A program made the position numbers and the translations under genes. Below, piece after piece: positions 1-12,439 of a stretch of 64,000 nt of DNA. The number at the start of each line of letters is the position of its first letter. Within the stretch, counting starts at the first letter, position 1. The notes below the pieces were generated by a model, which was given only the letters and a program-made list of their open reading frames with translations, had not been told where the DNA came from and made no database searches. The DNA is from Catonia carolina (Eukaryota; Arthropoda; Insecta; Hemiptera; Achilidae), in the NCBI GenBank assembly GCA_035578175.1, contig JAQMRL010000001.1, positions 52,351,553-52,415,552 of the forward strand. Direction: 5' to 3'.

Positions 1-60
1 CAATGCTGGGGGTCCCAGTTTCGATTTCTGGTCAGGTCTGACTTTTCATCTTTAATTTTT
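1..60 (+). repeat. tRNA-derived SINE fragment, cut by the window start
   Basis: GGTCCCAGTTTCGATTTC at 12-29 resembles a pol III B box and its stem; the downstream CTGGTCAGG tail recurs in the copy near 24.3 kb. The A-box half lies outside the window. Confidence 0.4.
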
Positions 61-359
61 ATGTGTCTCCTTTTACCGTATGCATGGTTTTAATGTACTT
101 AACACTCGGATATAAAACCAAAAAAGGAATTGGGTTTCAAATGTATTATGGCATGGTTTAACTCAGTTATACTAGCAATTAAAAGTTAACTCTGTAGGTA
201 TAAAACAAATGAAAGCAGCATGCAATCTGTACTGTCAGAGTAAAAGGCTAAAAATAGTTCAATGGCTAAATCAGTTTATCTCAAAAATTAGTAAGTCATT
301 TACTCAGAAACTTCTAAAGTTATTCTGAAACATTTATGTCGTCAACATCCCTTAAGATT

Positions 360-480
360 TCTTACGTTGCTCAGTGATTAGAACACTAGACTGCACTGCA
401 CACTGTAAAGCGTAAGGTCCCAGATTCGTTCCCTGTTAGTGCCTGGAATTATTACACGTTAGAACTAATTCTGCACCCTA
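360..480 (+). repeat. tRNA-derived SINE remnant
   Basis: GCTCAGTGATTAGAACACTAG (first 20 bases used as A-box-like head) is followed by GGTCCCAGATTCGTTCC at 416-432, a degraded B box. The order matches other copies in this window (for example 27469-27540). Confidence 0.45.
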
Positions 481-1114
481 ACCGATAGTATTCTCTAAAT
501 ATCAAAGTAGTAGTTTATACGACTTAAAATAAACTAAAAAAAACTACAAATTTAGTTATAGAAGGTCATTAAAATTGGTTATAGATATAAATTTGTATTG
601 TATAACATTACTGTATTAGTTTACATTCGTAACCAATCCCTTATATAAAAATTAGGTCATAAAAATTAAATAATAGGGAAATAATGTTCAGTATAAAAAA
701 TGCAGAGGCGAGAAACGTATAAGAAATAGACAGATATTCTCAGACAAAAAAAGAAATTGGCTAGAAAATAAAGAAAAATGGAGAAAAGGAGAAAAGGAAA
801 AGAGAAATTACAAGTAGTTGTCTAATAGGAGCCCATAGCTGACTGAAACTGATTTAATAATAGTTATTATAGGGTCGTAACTGAAAACATTACCGAAAAG
901 TTGGAAAGATTTGAAACTTGGTCATATAAAAAAATTTTTAGGATTTAGACGAAGAAATTTTAGGGTTGAGCTGGTTGGGCGTCCTGTCGCAAACAAGATT
1001 GTCATCAGAGTGTTAGAGATGGAGAATCAGGTAAAAAGATCTGAAAAAAATATGCAAATTACAACTTTGGTCAAGTGATGAGAAGGGAGAAGTACGGGAT
1101 GTACAGTCACTTGA
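481..1114. other. AT-rich noncoding stretch
   Basis: No gene or repeat recognised. A purine-rich run (gaaaaatggagaaaaggag and neighbours) lies at about 765-815. Confidence 0.5.
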
Positions 1115-1902
1115 GTCACGAGTTTGCTCTTGTTTGCAACGAGGGGTAAAGGGGAAACAGCATCAGTGCGCATGCGCGACTGCTTTTATTTTAGTACACA
1201 AACATACAATTTATATTATACCCAGAGCATAGCCTATACAGTATATCGCGGAACCTTTTGAAGGTTAACGGTACGAATATAACTGTTGGTTACTGTATAC
1301 AGAAATGGTAGTTTCTCGAAAATGTGAGCAGACTATTCACAGTGCTGAACGAAATCTAATATGCAGTGTAATAAAATGCTGTTAAGTTGAAACTAAACAA
1401 AAATGCCTTTCAATGCCTCTTAACAAAATCTATGAGCGAGTGGCTAATTACTGTGATGTTTCTCTTTCCACAATTCGAAAAATAAAGAAGGAAATTAAAT
1501 ACGTGAAGAAGCAGTTCAACAGTTTTGTTGACACCTGGTAACAAAAGGAAGTGATTAGGTAGACTAGTAACTGATAGTAAAGACGCTGGTGACAGCGATC
1601 GTAAAGAAGGCGATTCATTCGTTGAAAATTTGTTCCAATTGAATAAGGTAGCCGGTAATTACAGTAAATTAAACATTTTTAGTCGTGTAATTAAGCTATA
1701 GGCAGTATTACAGGACAGAGTTATTTCGTATAAGGTTTATAAAGAAAATTTTCTCGGATTAAACCACAGCTTACAAAATGCATGTAGAAACTGCACGGTA
1801 GTGAAATGTACGAGTAGTGTCACACTGTTGAGGTTGGCAGCACTGCATATTTTCACTTCCCGTCCTCACAGCCCATCCATACGCAAAAGGCAATCTCGTG
1901 AC
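1115..1902 (+). mobile_element. Small DNA-transposon-like element with GTCACGAG ends (copy 1)
   Basis: The ends form a 13-bp inverted repeat with one mismatch, GTCACGAGTTTGC at the left and GTCACGAGATTGC on the reverse at the right. Inside, a short frame reads NKIYERVANYCDVSLSTIRK, resembling the helix-turn-helix segment ahead of IS630-like transposases, followed by stops. A second, opposed and truncated copy lies at 4683-5150. Superfamily placement is tentative. Confidence 0.5.
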
Positions 1903-1962
1903 TTCAGTATCTACAGTAACTGAGGGAAAATGATAGGAAAATGAGGTTGGGGTATAAGATGC

Positions 1963-2099
1963 ATATCATTTCTGAACAACTTGATAACATGGATCATGTG
2001 CAGCTCCACTGATTTGTTTAAAGCTGCAGCATCCAAATTCATGGTTGCCAAGATGATTGCCAAACTCTTTGGAGGAGACGGCACCCAAAGAAGAAGAAT
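1963..2099 (+). pseudogene. LINE ORF2 C-terminal fragment
   Basis: The frame reads LNNLITWIMCSSTDLFKAAA, then MVAKMIAKLFGGDGTQRRR. This is the very end of ORF2 in a common insect LINE family (SSTDLFRAA ... MIANLRxGDGT). Everything upstream is missing. Confidence 0.75.
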
Positions 2100-2425
2100 A
2101 TATCCCTAAGTTAGAGTACTACACCTGGGAGAAAAGATTCACAATAAAGTTCTATTCGGAAAGGATCAATGAACAGAAATTGTAATATTTCAATGCAGTG
2201 GTCTATAAATTATATTAGTCTGAAAAAGTTGATTAAAATTAAGGTAGTTTGATTAAACATAACTTTAAAGTTTCATGGTTATCCAACGGTTCAAAATTTA
2301 TTAAGATTTTATTAACTTCTGAACTTCGGTACTTTTAGCAGCAAAAATATTTTTATTATAAGAGCTATGGTTAAATTTTCTTTTATCACTAATGTGTGTT
2401 TGTTGTAATCGGTGAATTTAGATCA

Positions 2426-2649
2426 ATAAACAACCCCATGACCCAATGAGATGATGATATTATGTATGACGTAAAAATGAGTGTAGTCTTGTCCAGACTC
2501 AGGCCGACCATTGCTGAGAGAGTATGGTTAATTTAATACCAGTTATCTAAGTATAAACGTTAACCACTGTCTGGAATTCAAATCCATGTAAAAGTAACTA
2601 CCTTTACTAGAAATTGAATAACAAAAATTTCGTCTCAGAAAATCAGCTG
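2426..2649 (-). repeat. SINE-like repeat with B-box, copy in minus orientation
   Basis: The reverse complement aligns with 18625-18849, including CAGCTGATTTTC, the TTCAAATCC segment, AACCATACTCTCTCAG and CCCAATGAGA. Two copies in opposite orientation 16 kb apart define the family. Confidence 0.75.
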
Positions 2650-3347
2650 TTAATCAGCTTGACTTGTGCCAAATTAAAAAATTAATCATGTCTTATCAAA
2701 ATATAAACTTGATAAGTGATCGTAAACCCATACACAAGGTGTAGGCATATTGAAATATTTACAATTCTACATTTTTTTTTTTATAGTGGGCTTCAAAGCA
2801 ATTTATTCGTAGAACTAACCGTATTATCATAAACTTGATTTCCAATTCTGTAAGTCAAGATAAGTATAAAATTTTAGGTAAAAAATTAATATAATTTATA
2901 GTTTATTAGAATAGCAGAGACATCACACAGGCATAAGTAAATTTGATTTCTTTAAAGTAGTAAATTACAGGAAAGCTTAACTGCACATTATTTTTAAATT
3001 GCATTATAAATCATAGTTTATTAAGTAAAACTTTTCTCTAAAGTGAAGGGTTATTAATTAAACCATCATACTATATTAATATGATTAATAGCTCGGCTAA
3101 AACAAAATAAATAGGAATAGTCCCAGTTCATTTATTAATCCATTTAAAAATAAATATCTTCAGTATGTTTCAAGTACATGAGGTCTTTAATAGTCCGGTT
3201 ATTTTTGTCGAAATAATTATGAATCTTCTTACAGAATAGCCAACATTCATTCCAAACATCTGCTGTGGTAAACACGTTACGTTTTGGTATTTACAATAAT
3301 CCATCCTGAATTTTTAGGATGAAATAATTCTGTATCATTTTATATTA
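2650..3347. other. AT-rich noncoding stretch
   Basis: No gene, RNA or recognisable repeat seen. Short poly-T near 2770. Confidence 0.5.
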
Positions 3348-4125
3348 AAAAAATCTGGTGTGAAACACTCACACAACTTTCTCTTGCCAGTGCAAATAAT
3401 TAACAATAAACCCAACATTATTAATAAAACATTAGAAATAAACAAAAAACTAACCTCAAAAAACATAATCTAATTTAAATCATATATGAAAGACGAAAAA
3501 TGAAAATCGAACTGTTTGCCTTAAAAATACGGAAAATTACTCTTTCCCACTAAACTAAGCACTGTAGAGAAAAATGCTCTATATAAAAGTTGTAGAGCTT
3601 TTAATTTTCTATAAATTTGATTTTATATACTTTTGTCATACAATGCATACTAAGGCCGAAATCGTAAAAAACTCGACTTTTCACACGTTTTCGTGAGAAA
3701 AAACAGAAAATCGCTAATTACCGCTAAACTAAGCGTTCTGCAAAAAAATGTTTGAACTAAAAGTTGTAGAATTTTAAATTTTCTACAACTTTTATTATAT
3801 ACATTTTTGCGCTAAAATGCATATTAAAGCCGCGACCTTGAAAAAACAATGTTTTTACGTGAAAACAGTGTCACCAAAAATTTCAGCAAACATGACGCCT
3901 ACCCTATCTTGTAGAGAATAAAAAATTGAGTAAACCAGTTGATTTTTAAAAAAATCGTAGAACCAGTTTTTGAGAAAATCGTAAAAAAGTGAAAAATTAT
4001 ACGAATAAACTACTACTTCCGGTTGACTGATTTTGATGCAAATGTTCGTGTCGGGTCCGGTAGTGGTATGTAACTTAAGTTTCTAGTTTCAAGTTCGTAC
4101 GATGTTCCGTTCTTGAGATATTCTG

Positions 4126-4192
<67 letters not shown>

Positions 4193-4356
4193 AGAGACAC
4201 ACAGACACACACACAGACCAATAGCTAAAAACATGTTTTTTGGGTTCAGGGGGTCTGAAAACGTATAGATCCGGTGAAAACTCGATTTCAAAAAATCGAC
4301 ATGAAAACAATACTTTCCTTCCTATATATTCATATAGGCAAGAGAAAGTAAAAATA
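3348..4356 (+). mobile_element. TIR element, copy A, with internal duplication and a CA microsatellite
   Basis: The inner ends ACTTTCTCTTGCC (3376-3388) and GGCAAGAGAAAGT (4337-4349) are a perfect 13-bp inverted repeat. The whole block aligns with 33338-34229. Inside, two diverged units of about 180 bp are in tandem, each with CTAAACTAAGC, AAAGTTGTAGA and AAAATGCATA-type motifs. A long CA run interrupts it at 4129-4188. No transposase is visible, so it is probably non-autonomous; the superfamily is unassigned. Confidence 0.7.
4129..4188. repeat. (CA)n microsatellite
   Basis: About 30 CA units run uninterrupted, then impure GA/CA repeats to about 4216. The homologous place in copy B (34073-34083) has only a few CA units, so the run expanded after the copies diverged. 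Confidence 0.97.
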
Positions 4357-4645
4357 GCCATGTAAATTGGTAAAAAGAAAACTTTCGTGATTATTTCGGT
4401 AATTAACACCATTAAATTTCAAAATTAAATCATTATATTAATGTAAATATTATTTTGTAAAAATACACCAAAATAAAATCGATATTGACCTCATTGTTCG
4501 CAAATATCTTGAGTCTGAATAGAAAATGAAAAACAAGTGAAATCAGTTTTTCCACTATATCTGAACTCCACATAAATGTTTAATTTAGTGTAATTTAATT
4601 TTGGGATTATTTGCAATTAAAAAACACACTGTATATAGATACTGA

Positions 4646-4648
<3 letters not shown>

Positions 4649-4682
<34 letters not shown>
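4649..4682. repeat. Poly-T tract
   Basis: About 34 T residues lie between GATACTGAAG and GTCACGAG. The homologous junction at 1895-1910 lacks the run. Confidence 0.95.
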
Positions 4683-4683
<1 letters not shown>

Positions 4684-5150
4684 TCACGAGATTGTCTTTT
4701 GCGTATGGATGCGATGGGAGGAAGGGAAGTGAAAATTTTACAGTGCTGCCAACCTCAACAGTCAGACACTACTCGTTCGTTTTGTGAGCTATTGTTTATT
4801 CCGAGAAAATGTTTTCTTCATAAACCTTAAAAGAAATAAATCTGACCTGTAATATTGCCTACAGCTTAATTACATGACTAGAAATGTTTGCTTTACTGTA
4901 ATTACCAGCTACCTTGTTCCATTCGAACAAAATTTTCCACGAATGAATCGCCTTCTTTACTATCGCTGTCACTGGCGTCTTCACTATCAGTCTCACAAGT
5001 ATCTACCTAACGTTTCGTTTTTTTCCAAGTGTCAACAATACTGTTGAAGAATAGCTTCTTCACGTCTTTAATTTCCTTCTTTATTTTTCGAATATTGGAA
5101 AGAGAAAAATGACAGTACTTAGCCACTCACTCATGCCGAGGGATTGATTA
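4683..5150 (-). mobile_element. GTCACGAG-ended element, copy 2, truncated and opposed to copy 1
   Basis: The reverse complement aligns with about 1425-1902, including the helix-turn-helix-like frame and a downstream acidic run (SEDASDSDSKEGDSF) that is less damaged than in copy 1. The far terminus (the 1115-1420 part) is absent. Confidence 0.75.
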
Positions 5151-5927
5151 AAAAAATTTAAAAAATCAAATTCCAAAATTTGTTTAATACAGGTAAATAA
5201 AGATAGAAATGAAAATGTAAATATGAATATAATCGAAATTAAAATACCTTTCGTCTTTTTATTTTATAATTTGTAGGAACTAAAAACAAGAAACAGTATT
5301 TTCGTACCAACTGGCTACTTCATTTCCAAACGGACACATTACGCTAAAATTGCTTTTTATCAATAAACGCTAGAACCAGTAGTTGTTGCTAAAAATGTAA
5401 AAATAACTTAGTGAAATGTTAATGATAATGACATGTAAATGTAGTGAAAAATGTAAAATCACTCTTTATCGTCAAAAGCTTTGTTGTTATATCTTTTCTA
5501 AGTCAGAAGTAGCGTTGTAAATAGTTTCATAAATATGGTGGTAATTAATAATAATTTGTATGGTTAAAAAGAGAAGGTTGTCAACGATAATAACGTAATA
5601 ATAATGAAATGAAATATTTTATCATCAATTATTTTTTGGGTCCCGACTAGTCTCAACAGTCTGACTTAACAAGAGGTGCTCAACCGTACATATTTACAAT
5701 AAAATATCAACAAAAATTATTTTACAGTAACTCTTAAATTAAATAATTTACATAGATTTGACGTGTCTCGTTAGTGATACATTGCTACTGTATAAGGGCT
5801 ACCTATAGTCACGGCGCATAAGCAGCCACTGCCGAGTATTCATAACACTTTCTTAAGCCTATTAACATCAATACCTTAAATATCATTTTGCAACCAACTT
5901 TAACCTTACTTTTAAATTCCTTAATGT
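5151..5927. other. AT-rich noncoding stretch
   Basis: Nothing recognised. Confidence 0.5.
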
Positions 5928-6146
5928 TCAAATAATAATAATAATAACAATAACAGCAGTAAGGTATTTACGGCAACACAAAACGCCATTCCTTTTTTTT
6001 AAACACATACATGTCCATCCGTTAGGTTCCCTCCCCTCCAGAGCTCTCATAACACCATCCGTCGACTCCTTTTTGGGTCGTCCTCTTTTCCTCTGACTAG
6101 CAAGAACATATAACCAAATCTTCTGTGACAATCTGTTCTCCTTCAT
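5928..6146 (-). pseudogene. LINE ORF2 C-terminal fragment
   Basis: The minus frame reads RKRGRPKKESTDGVMRALEG, the RGRPxxxWxDGV-type segment after the reverse transcriptase in insect LINEs (tryptophan changed here). It ends in a run of ATT-type codons (IVIIIII) from a simple ATA/AAT repeat. Confidence 0.55.
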
Positions 6147-6659
6147 CCCTGATGTCTTTCGTCAGTTAATCGATTAATAAACAATTTTTGTCAACTTTCT
6201 TTAAAATTTCTTCATACCTAATTAGATACCTAATTAGCACCGTCAACTGACAACTTCTTTTCCAGAACTCCCGTGTGTAAGTCGCTAATCTCCCATTGCC
6301 CCCTCCCCCCAGGTGGTAGATAAAAAAAATTTCCAGATATGGTGGGAGCTGAGGAAATAAAACACTCAGGGCAGACAAAAATTAGCAGCTGCTGTCTTGC
6401 AGTATTAAAGTTGATTCTTCAAAGTTTTCGGAAAGGAAACCCACCCTGATTAAATTTTCTGGTCCTCCAGGTTTGGAGTAGGAGCAATGGGCCTGTTTCT
6501 CATCAAACTGAATAAAAAGAGACCCAAAATTAGCCTCGGAACATGGACAGGGTAAACGAAAATATTAAATAACTGGAAACGATTAAAGAAGAATAGGAAT
6601 AATAATATAATAGTATTTGTAAATAAAAGTACTGCGGAGGAAATTAAGGTATCTTTAAA

Positions 6660-8160
6660 GGGCGTGAAGAGTGAAGGGCATCGGGGCCGGGAGACATTCC
6701 TGTGGAGTTGGTGAAGGGGGCGCCAGAAGTGATATTGGAACTCTTGGGGAAGGTGTTTAACAAGTGTCTATTGGAGGTTATGGACTTATCGACAGATTGG
6801 AGATTCGGGTATGTAACACCTATACTCAAGAAAGGCCCCAGAAGGATACGCACAAACTACAGCTGGCTGGTGGTTACGAGCTCGGTGGGAAGGTTGTACG
6901 GCGGGATATTGAAATCAAGAATGGAGGAGATGGTTTGGGATGTGGAGGAACAGAGTGGCTTTCGATCTGGCAGATCTTGCATAGACAATATTTTCAGTTT
7001 GCTACAATTGATAAAAAAGCGATGGCAAGAAACCTTAGCACACATTTGGCATTAATTGATTTGGAGAAAGCTTATGACACGGTGCCTCTAAGTAAGTTAT
7101 TTGAGGTGTTAACGAGTTCTGGCATAAATAGTATTTATGTAAGAGCGATAATGAGGATGTATGAAGGATATCAATGTCTAGTGAAACAAGGAAATAGGAT
7201 GGCGGACCCTGTCAGGAGTAATAAAGGATTGAAGCAGGTATGTTTCCTATCGCCAACTCTGTTCAAAATATATCTTCCGGAGGCATTGAAAGGATGGAGG
7301 ATGAAGTGCTCAAGATTGGGAATTGAGATTGATGATGGGTTGCTTTATACGCAGTTGTTTGCGGACGATCAGGTAGTTGTGGCTGCGGATAAGGAGGATA
7401 TATTTTGTAGTATAGTTAGGAAGCTAAAAGAAGAATGTACGAGATGGGGGCTGAAGATCAACTGTGGAAAGACAGAGTATTTGGCAGTCGGGGGACCACA
7501 GGAAGACTTGCATCTAAATGGGGAAAATATTAGATGTGTAGAACAATGCAAGTACCTCGGATCAATATTCACGAAGGAAGGCACATCTGCAACAGATATT
7601 AGTTGTAGAATCGCCTAAGGTAGGAAAGCAATAAGATGCTTGAATTCCTTGTTTTGGTCGTCGAAAATCCGGATTGACACAAAGAAAAGAATTTATAATG
7701 CTGTAGTGAAGCCTATTACGCTGTATGGTTGTTTGGCTTGAACCCTGGATAGAAGAAGTCAGGACAAATTGAGGGTTTTACAGATAGATTGCTTCAGGCG
7801 CTCATGTTCCCGGATGCTCCAGGTGCTCATCTCCCGGATGGATAGGGTTAGAAACGAGGAAGTCAGGGGAGGATAGGTTATGGCAGTACAATAGTGGAGG
7901 ACATTGAAATAAGACAATTGGTGTGATATGACTATGGTCAGAAGATGAAGGGTCATAGATGGCGGAGGAGACTCTTGGAGTACTGTCCTTTATTTCGGCG
8001 TAGAAGAGGAAGGCCGCGATGTACTTGGCTGCAGGGAATCAGGTCCGCAATAGAGAAGAGGCAATTGACAGAGGAAAGACTGGTGAGATCGAGATCGATG
8101 GCTTTTTGGAATGCGAGAAACGGATCTTCCGTAGGAACCTCGCCGTAAAGTAAGTATAAA
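6660..8160 (+). pseudogene. LINE reverse transcriptase, frameshifted remnant
   Basis: The first frame (6702-7040) reads PVELVKGAPEVI, VTPILKKGPRR and GFRSGRSCIDNIF, RT fingers motifs. A +/- shift at about 7010-7040 leads to a second frame to 7618 with LIDLEKAYDTV, a damaged box-B segment (KGLKQVCFLSP) and the catalytic box YTQLFADDQVVVA. An inframe stop follows, then scattered C-terminal pieces: LEYCPLFRRRRGRPRCTW and KRQLTEERLV. The 3' end GTAGGAACC...TAAAGTAA is shared with 13212-13928, so both are one family. The two FADD aspartates remain, but the ORF is broken several times. Confidence 0.9.
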
Positions 8161-9379
8161 TAAAAGTATATAATCGAAAAATATTCAGTTCGAAGTAAGT
8201 CTGTAAGTACTATAAAAGAATTTAAAAATAAAAGAAACGAAAGTGTGGTCATGGTAATACAATAGAGAAGAGATGTTCACTAGTAACGGGTGATTCTGGA
8301 AAATGGAAATTATATTTAACGGTTTATCTAGATATGGAAACCAATTTGAGTATTATGTAAATATCAGCATTTTGAATAAATTCGGGAGATTTGGATTGTG
8401 GGTGGATGAAGGGGAGAAGCTTATCCCTGCTACTCGATAATGGCTCCAATCCATCACATCGGATCCCCCGTGTCACCCACCACTTGTCAACTCATTGTAA
8501 TATAATAACCAGACCGCGGGAAGCACCGTAAAAAAGAAATTTGAAACTATAAAAGCTGCGGGAGAGCGTCACCTCATGAATTTCTTAAGACATTTTATAT
8601 TCTTCGCTGAAAGTGAATTAGGCTTTGGATCAGTTTCGAGCGTTGTGACGCGTTGGATATTTAAGGCTGGATTAGCTTACTCGGAGAAACACCGAGTCTG
8701 CAACTCAATAGCTGATATATTTTGAAATATGGAAATCTCGTTATGCAGGCAAGAGTCGACCTTAGTGTATTATACTTTGTAAGAGCAGTCCCTTACTTTT
8801 TTCTTTATCTCGCTTCTTCCTTATCATCAGCATTTTCTTATTCTTATTCACCTTTTTACTCCTCACCGTCAGTGACACTCTTCTCGACGAATACCCGTCA
8901 CTATAAACTAAAACGTGATACACAATGTTCAATATCACGTTTCATAACATTATAAATTCACTGCTCTAATATTTCCCTGCAAAATATTCACAATAATATT
9001 TTAAAAGTAGTATAATCTTTCTATGGTCTTGTTCCTTTTTTCTTTTTACACTATGACATAATTTTATTTCTCATGTATCCATTTTCTTACATTTTGTTTA
9101 GTTCTCATGTACATCGTGTAGTACATATATTATATACTTATTTCAGAGATATAAATTCTTGGATACAGTGTGTACCATTAAAATACACATTAATAATCAT
9201 TTTTGAAAACATTTTTGTTTCTCAACACCAACAAACTCATGTTGTGGCCAATGATTACCTATGCGTTATATCAAAATAATTTGTCTTATAATTGAAGCAA
9301 TAAATTTACATTTTATTTTTTCTAAATACTCAAAATTGGCTATAATGTATGATACTGTGATAAAACATGTATGTCTGTA
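8161..9379. other. Noncoding stretch
   Basis: No gene supported. About 8380-8700 is unique-looking and less AT-rich than the surroundings, with no recognisable motif. Confidence 0.4.
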
Positions 9380-9870
9380 CGCGAGTGTGAGCGTTAAAAT
9401 GACCGGGAAGGCTGATCTAAGAGGAGCGGAAAAATTTGAAAGAAAGATATTCCGCAAGATAATGAGTCCGAAGACAGTAGACGGACAATACAGGTTACGA
9501 GGACGAAAAGAACTGTACAAGAAAGTGAACAATTAATGGAAGCGATTAGAAATAGAAGACTAAAATTTTAAGGACACCTGTATAAAATGGATGACAAACG
9601 GTAAAAAAAAAAATTTTTACGACACTAAACAATAGACCTAAGGTGTCGGATAATGTTTCAAAGAAGTTTAAGAGGTGAGAAAACCGGAATAAACCGAGAA
9701 AACTTAATGAATCGAAACAGATTCAGACAACTAATTACGGACTTTAAGAGCTTCCATGAAGAGCAAATACAGAACACCGGGTGGACAGAAGAAAGGAGAG
9801 AACCTACAATGACCGAATGCTGAGAATGTGGGCTGCAAATAAAGCTTCTACAAACGTCTAAAGTCACCTC
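9380..9870 (+). pseudogene. LINE ORF2 C-terminal remnant (second family)
   Basis: Frames with stops read LRGAEKFERKIFRKIMSPK, GQYRLRGRKELYKKVNN, then RLKFxGHLYKMDDKR and ITDFKSFHEEQ. These are the ERKILRKIFGPK ... YRLRxNxELY ... GHLxRMxxxR landmarks of a common insect LINE tail. Confidence 0.8.
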
Positions 9871-10119
9871 ACATAGTCTAAAATTGGCCCTATTTGGAAA
9901 ACTCACTGTCAGCTAGCCAGGAATGTAATAGAGACTAATGTAGGGTTTTACGCAGTAGTCAGTGGTTCTTGTTCAAGTTGGAATCTTACTACGGAGGATT
10001 ATTCTCCTGTAGGAATTTTTAATTATTCATTAACGCGTAGTATCACTAAAATGGCGATGGGCTGGTTACACAATGAGTCAGCCGGATGTTTTATGGAGCA
10101 AGGATATTTAGCAGTGATG

Positions 10120-10275
10120 GCCCTGGGAGAGAAGAAAAAGTAGAGATTATCCACAGTTACGGTGCAGGGACGACTTGAAATCAGTGGCCGGATTTAATTG
10201 GTCAGGAAGGGCGCAGAAAAGGGAATTGTGGAGGCAAACAGGGGAGGCCTATATCCAACACTGGATGATGAAAGA
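10120..10275 (+). pseudogene. LINE 3' end fragment (third family)
   Basis: The frame reads YRDDLKSVAGFNWSGRAQ-type residues, then LWRQTGEAYIQHWMM. This is the DLxxVAGxxWxxxAQDR ... EAYVQQW ending of another insect LINE group. It is short and decayed. Confidence 0.65.
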
Positions 10276-10693
10276 GTTATAAAGAAGAAAAGGAAAATAA
10301 TTTTATTTTCACGTCATTCTTTCATTACCATCAATATCTACTGACGGGTTGTTGTAGTCTTGAATCGGATCAAAGTTTCTCTGTTTCTAATACAACTTGT
10401 TACTAGTACTGTATGGTAACTGATGAAAAGTACTTGATACGTTTTACATCTAGTACCGATGCAGAAAAGCCAACTGAGCGAAGATAAATTATTATTCTCG
10501 GTGTACTTAGTTCAATCGAAACTAGCAACGAAATAAATCGTACAGGATCGGTACTTTGGATCTAGTATGAGCAAATACTGTAGGAGTCAAACCGCTTATG
10601 CATTGAATCTTCTTTTGCGGTGTTTTTCCTAATCTGTCACCCGTAGGCTATAATACGAAAGCATAACCAGCAAATGTGATGATAAATAATATG

Positions 10694-11045
10694 TGTTGTC
10701 ATCAGCCGAAAGGCTGGTTTGAACCTCTAGAGGTTTACTAAGTAAAACGAGAAGTGAGGTGATTTACAATTGCCTTCCTCACTGAGTGGAAATGTTATGT
10801 TTATGTCAGTATACCAGGCTCTCTGAAAAACATCCAATTTCCACCCTGCAAAAGACACGTTCAATTCATTCACCACAGGGTCTGGCTGTATAATGAAATT
10901 CATTACTCTCAGAGGAGATAACTCTGACTAGTGTATTTTACAACTCTACGTCTTCTGTTCTTAAATGCTTTAGTCTTATAATTGGCTGACCATGTGATAA
11001 GAAACAGAACTATTTTTTTGTAGCCCTGGAACTAGCAGAGCGAGT
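10694..11045 (+). repeat. 340-bp SINE-like repeat, copy A
   Basis: It begins TGTTGTCATCAGCCGAAAGG and ends around GTAGCCCTGGAACTAGC. Homologous copies lie at 15363-15722, 26021-26395 (plus), 36178-36522 (minus) and, partly, 52095-52205 (minus). GGTTTGAACCTC near the start is B-box-like, but no clear tRNA head is seen. There is no open frame. Confidence 0.85.
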
Positions 11046-11349
11046 GCTTGATAAATATATAGAAACAAAATAACGTGATTCAAAAAGTTGTATTTTGTGT
11101 GTTACTAACCTATTAAATTTACATTATGGTATGAATATAATCGACTTATTTTAATAGATAAATTATTATATTTATTTAATAAACAGAAGCCGGTTATTAT
11201 AAAAGATCATGTTCGTTTTATTAGCGTTTTTTTTATAATAAATCTGCCGTATCTGTTATAATACAGAAATTGAATTTGTGTTTTTGATTGTCAAGTGCAA
11301 GGGATATGTGAAATATAATTTTATATATGAATGGAGGTTAAAAATTTAT

Positions 11350-11860
11350 TATAGGGCAAAAAAAGTGGAATAAATAGCCGATCTGCGTGACGAGGGCTTT
11401 ACGATAAATCAGCAGAAGAAGCGAAGGGCTAAGTTTCGTCGTAGTGAGGAGCAGAGCGGAGCTGTAGAGCTGTTGGACACCCTAATGAACCAATATTTCA
11501 TCGCCCGACCGGCGTTATGAATACGATGATGATAATGTAAAACTGTTCCGTTAGGTGCTATTAGGCGAAGGGGTGGTGTAACCTTTCCCTGGCAGCCTGC
11601 AAGATAAATGAGCTACTCAGTGTAATTGGGCCCTAAGTTATGGCTCATAGAGCACTCGCCCGCGCCTCATGAAATATGGCCGCTCGCAATTACACGTCGG
11701 TGATTTATCATCTCCTGGCCTCAATAATTGCTCCCCCTCCAAGAAACCCATAAATTATGCGTCCTTTAATAATATTATTTCATTTAGCTAGCGGAAGCTG
11801 TCAATCATTCAAATATCAAACGCGTTTTTCATTCACATATTTTTGCTCGTTAATCCTTAA
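11350..11860. other. Unique GC-richer noncoding island
   Basis: It is less AT-rich and shows none of the repeat families. It holds several homeodomain-type cores (CAATAATTG, GTAATTG, CGCAATTAC, CATAAATTATG) and no long open frame. It may be a host regulatory or conserved noncoding element, judged only by composition and motif content. Confidence 0.3.
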
Positions 11861-12439
11861 ATGCCATTTTCGTCCACACAAACATATCTGAGTTCAAAAA
11901 AGTTTATCCCAGCAATCAAAATTTTCTCTTTGCTTTACAAATTAAAACACACCACCTAATACTAGCGTACAAATAAACTCAAATTGAATACTAGTTGTTT
12001 TATTTCGAAAGACCTGTCATTTCAATTGCTACATTCATCCGAATCTTAAAACAAATTTAACTCTGATTATTCGAATTAATCATTAACCTGATGTATCTGA
12101 TGATCTGATGTATCGATGATGATCATGTACTGGTACATGATACAAAATATAGTCCAAATTACGAATAAATCTATTCAAAGAATAAAAGAGAACAATTTTT
12201 GATAATCTTGTCGAGTAAGAACGAGTAAGGTGTTCAAACCTACATAAGGATAAATTTGTGACCCAAACTGTAAAAAAATATTTTCGCGGTTCATCCGCAC
12301 ATTTTATAGATTTATGAGAAAAGCGTAACAAGTTTCTTAGAGATTTACGCCGATACCTCCGCATGATCGAACTGTGCTAGTCACCATACCATTATGCAAA
12401 TTACCAATTTTTCTCCCTGTCGGACGAAGTCTATGCAAA
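11861..12439. other. AT-rich noncoding stretch
   Basis: Nothing recognised; a 93-codon open frame on the minus strand (12083-12364) has no recognisable features. Confidence 0.4.

Noticed and set aside
4089..4412. 107-codon open frame on the minus strand with a long CVCVCV run
   Set aside because: It is the CA microsatellite read as codons inside the TIR element; the part matching 34056-34310 is shared because the DNA element is shared, not because a protein is kept.
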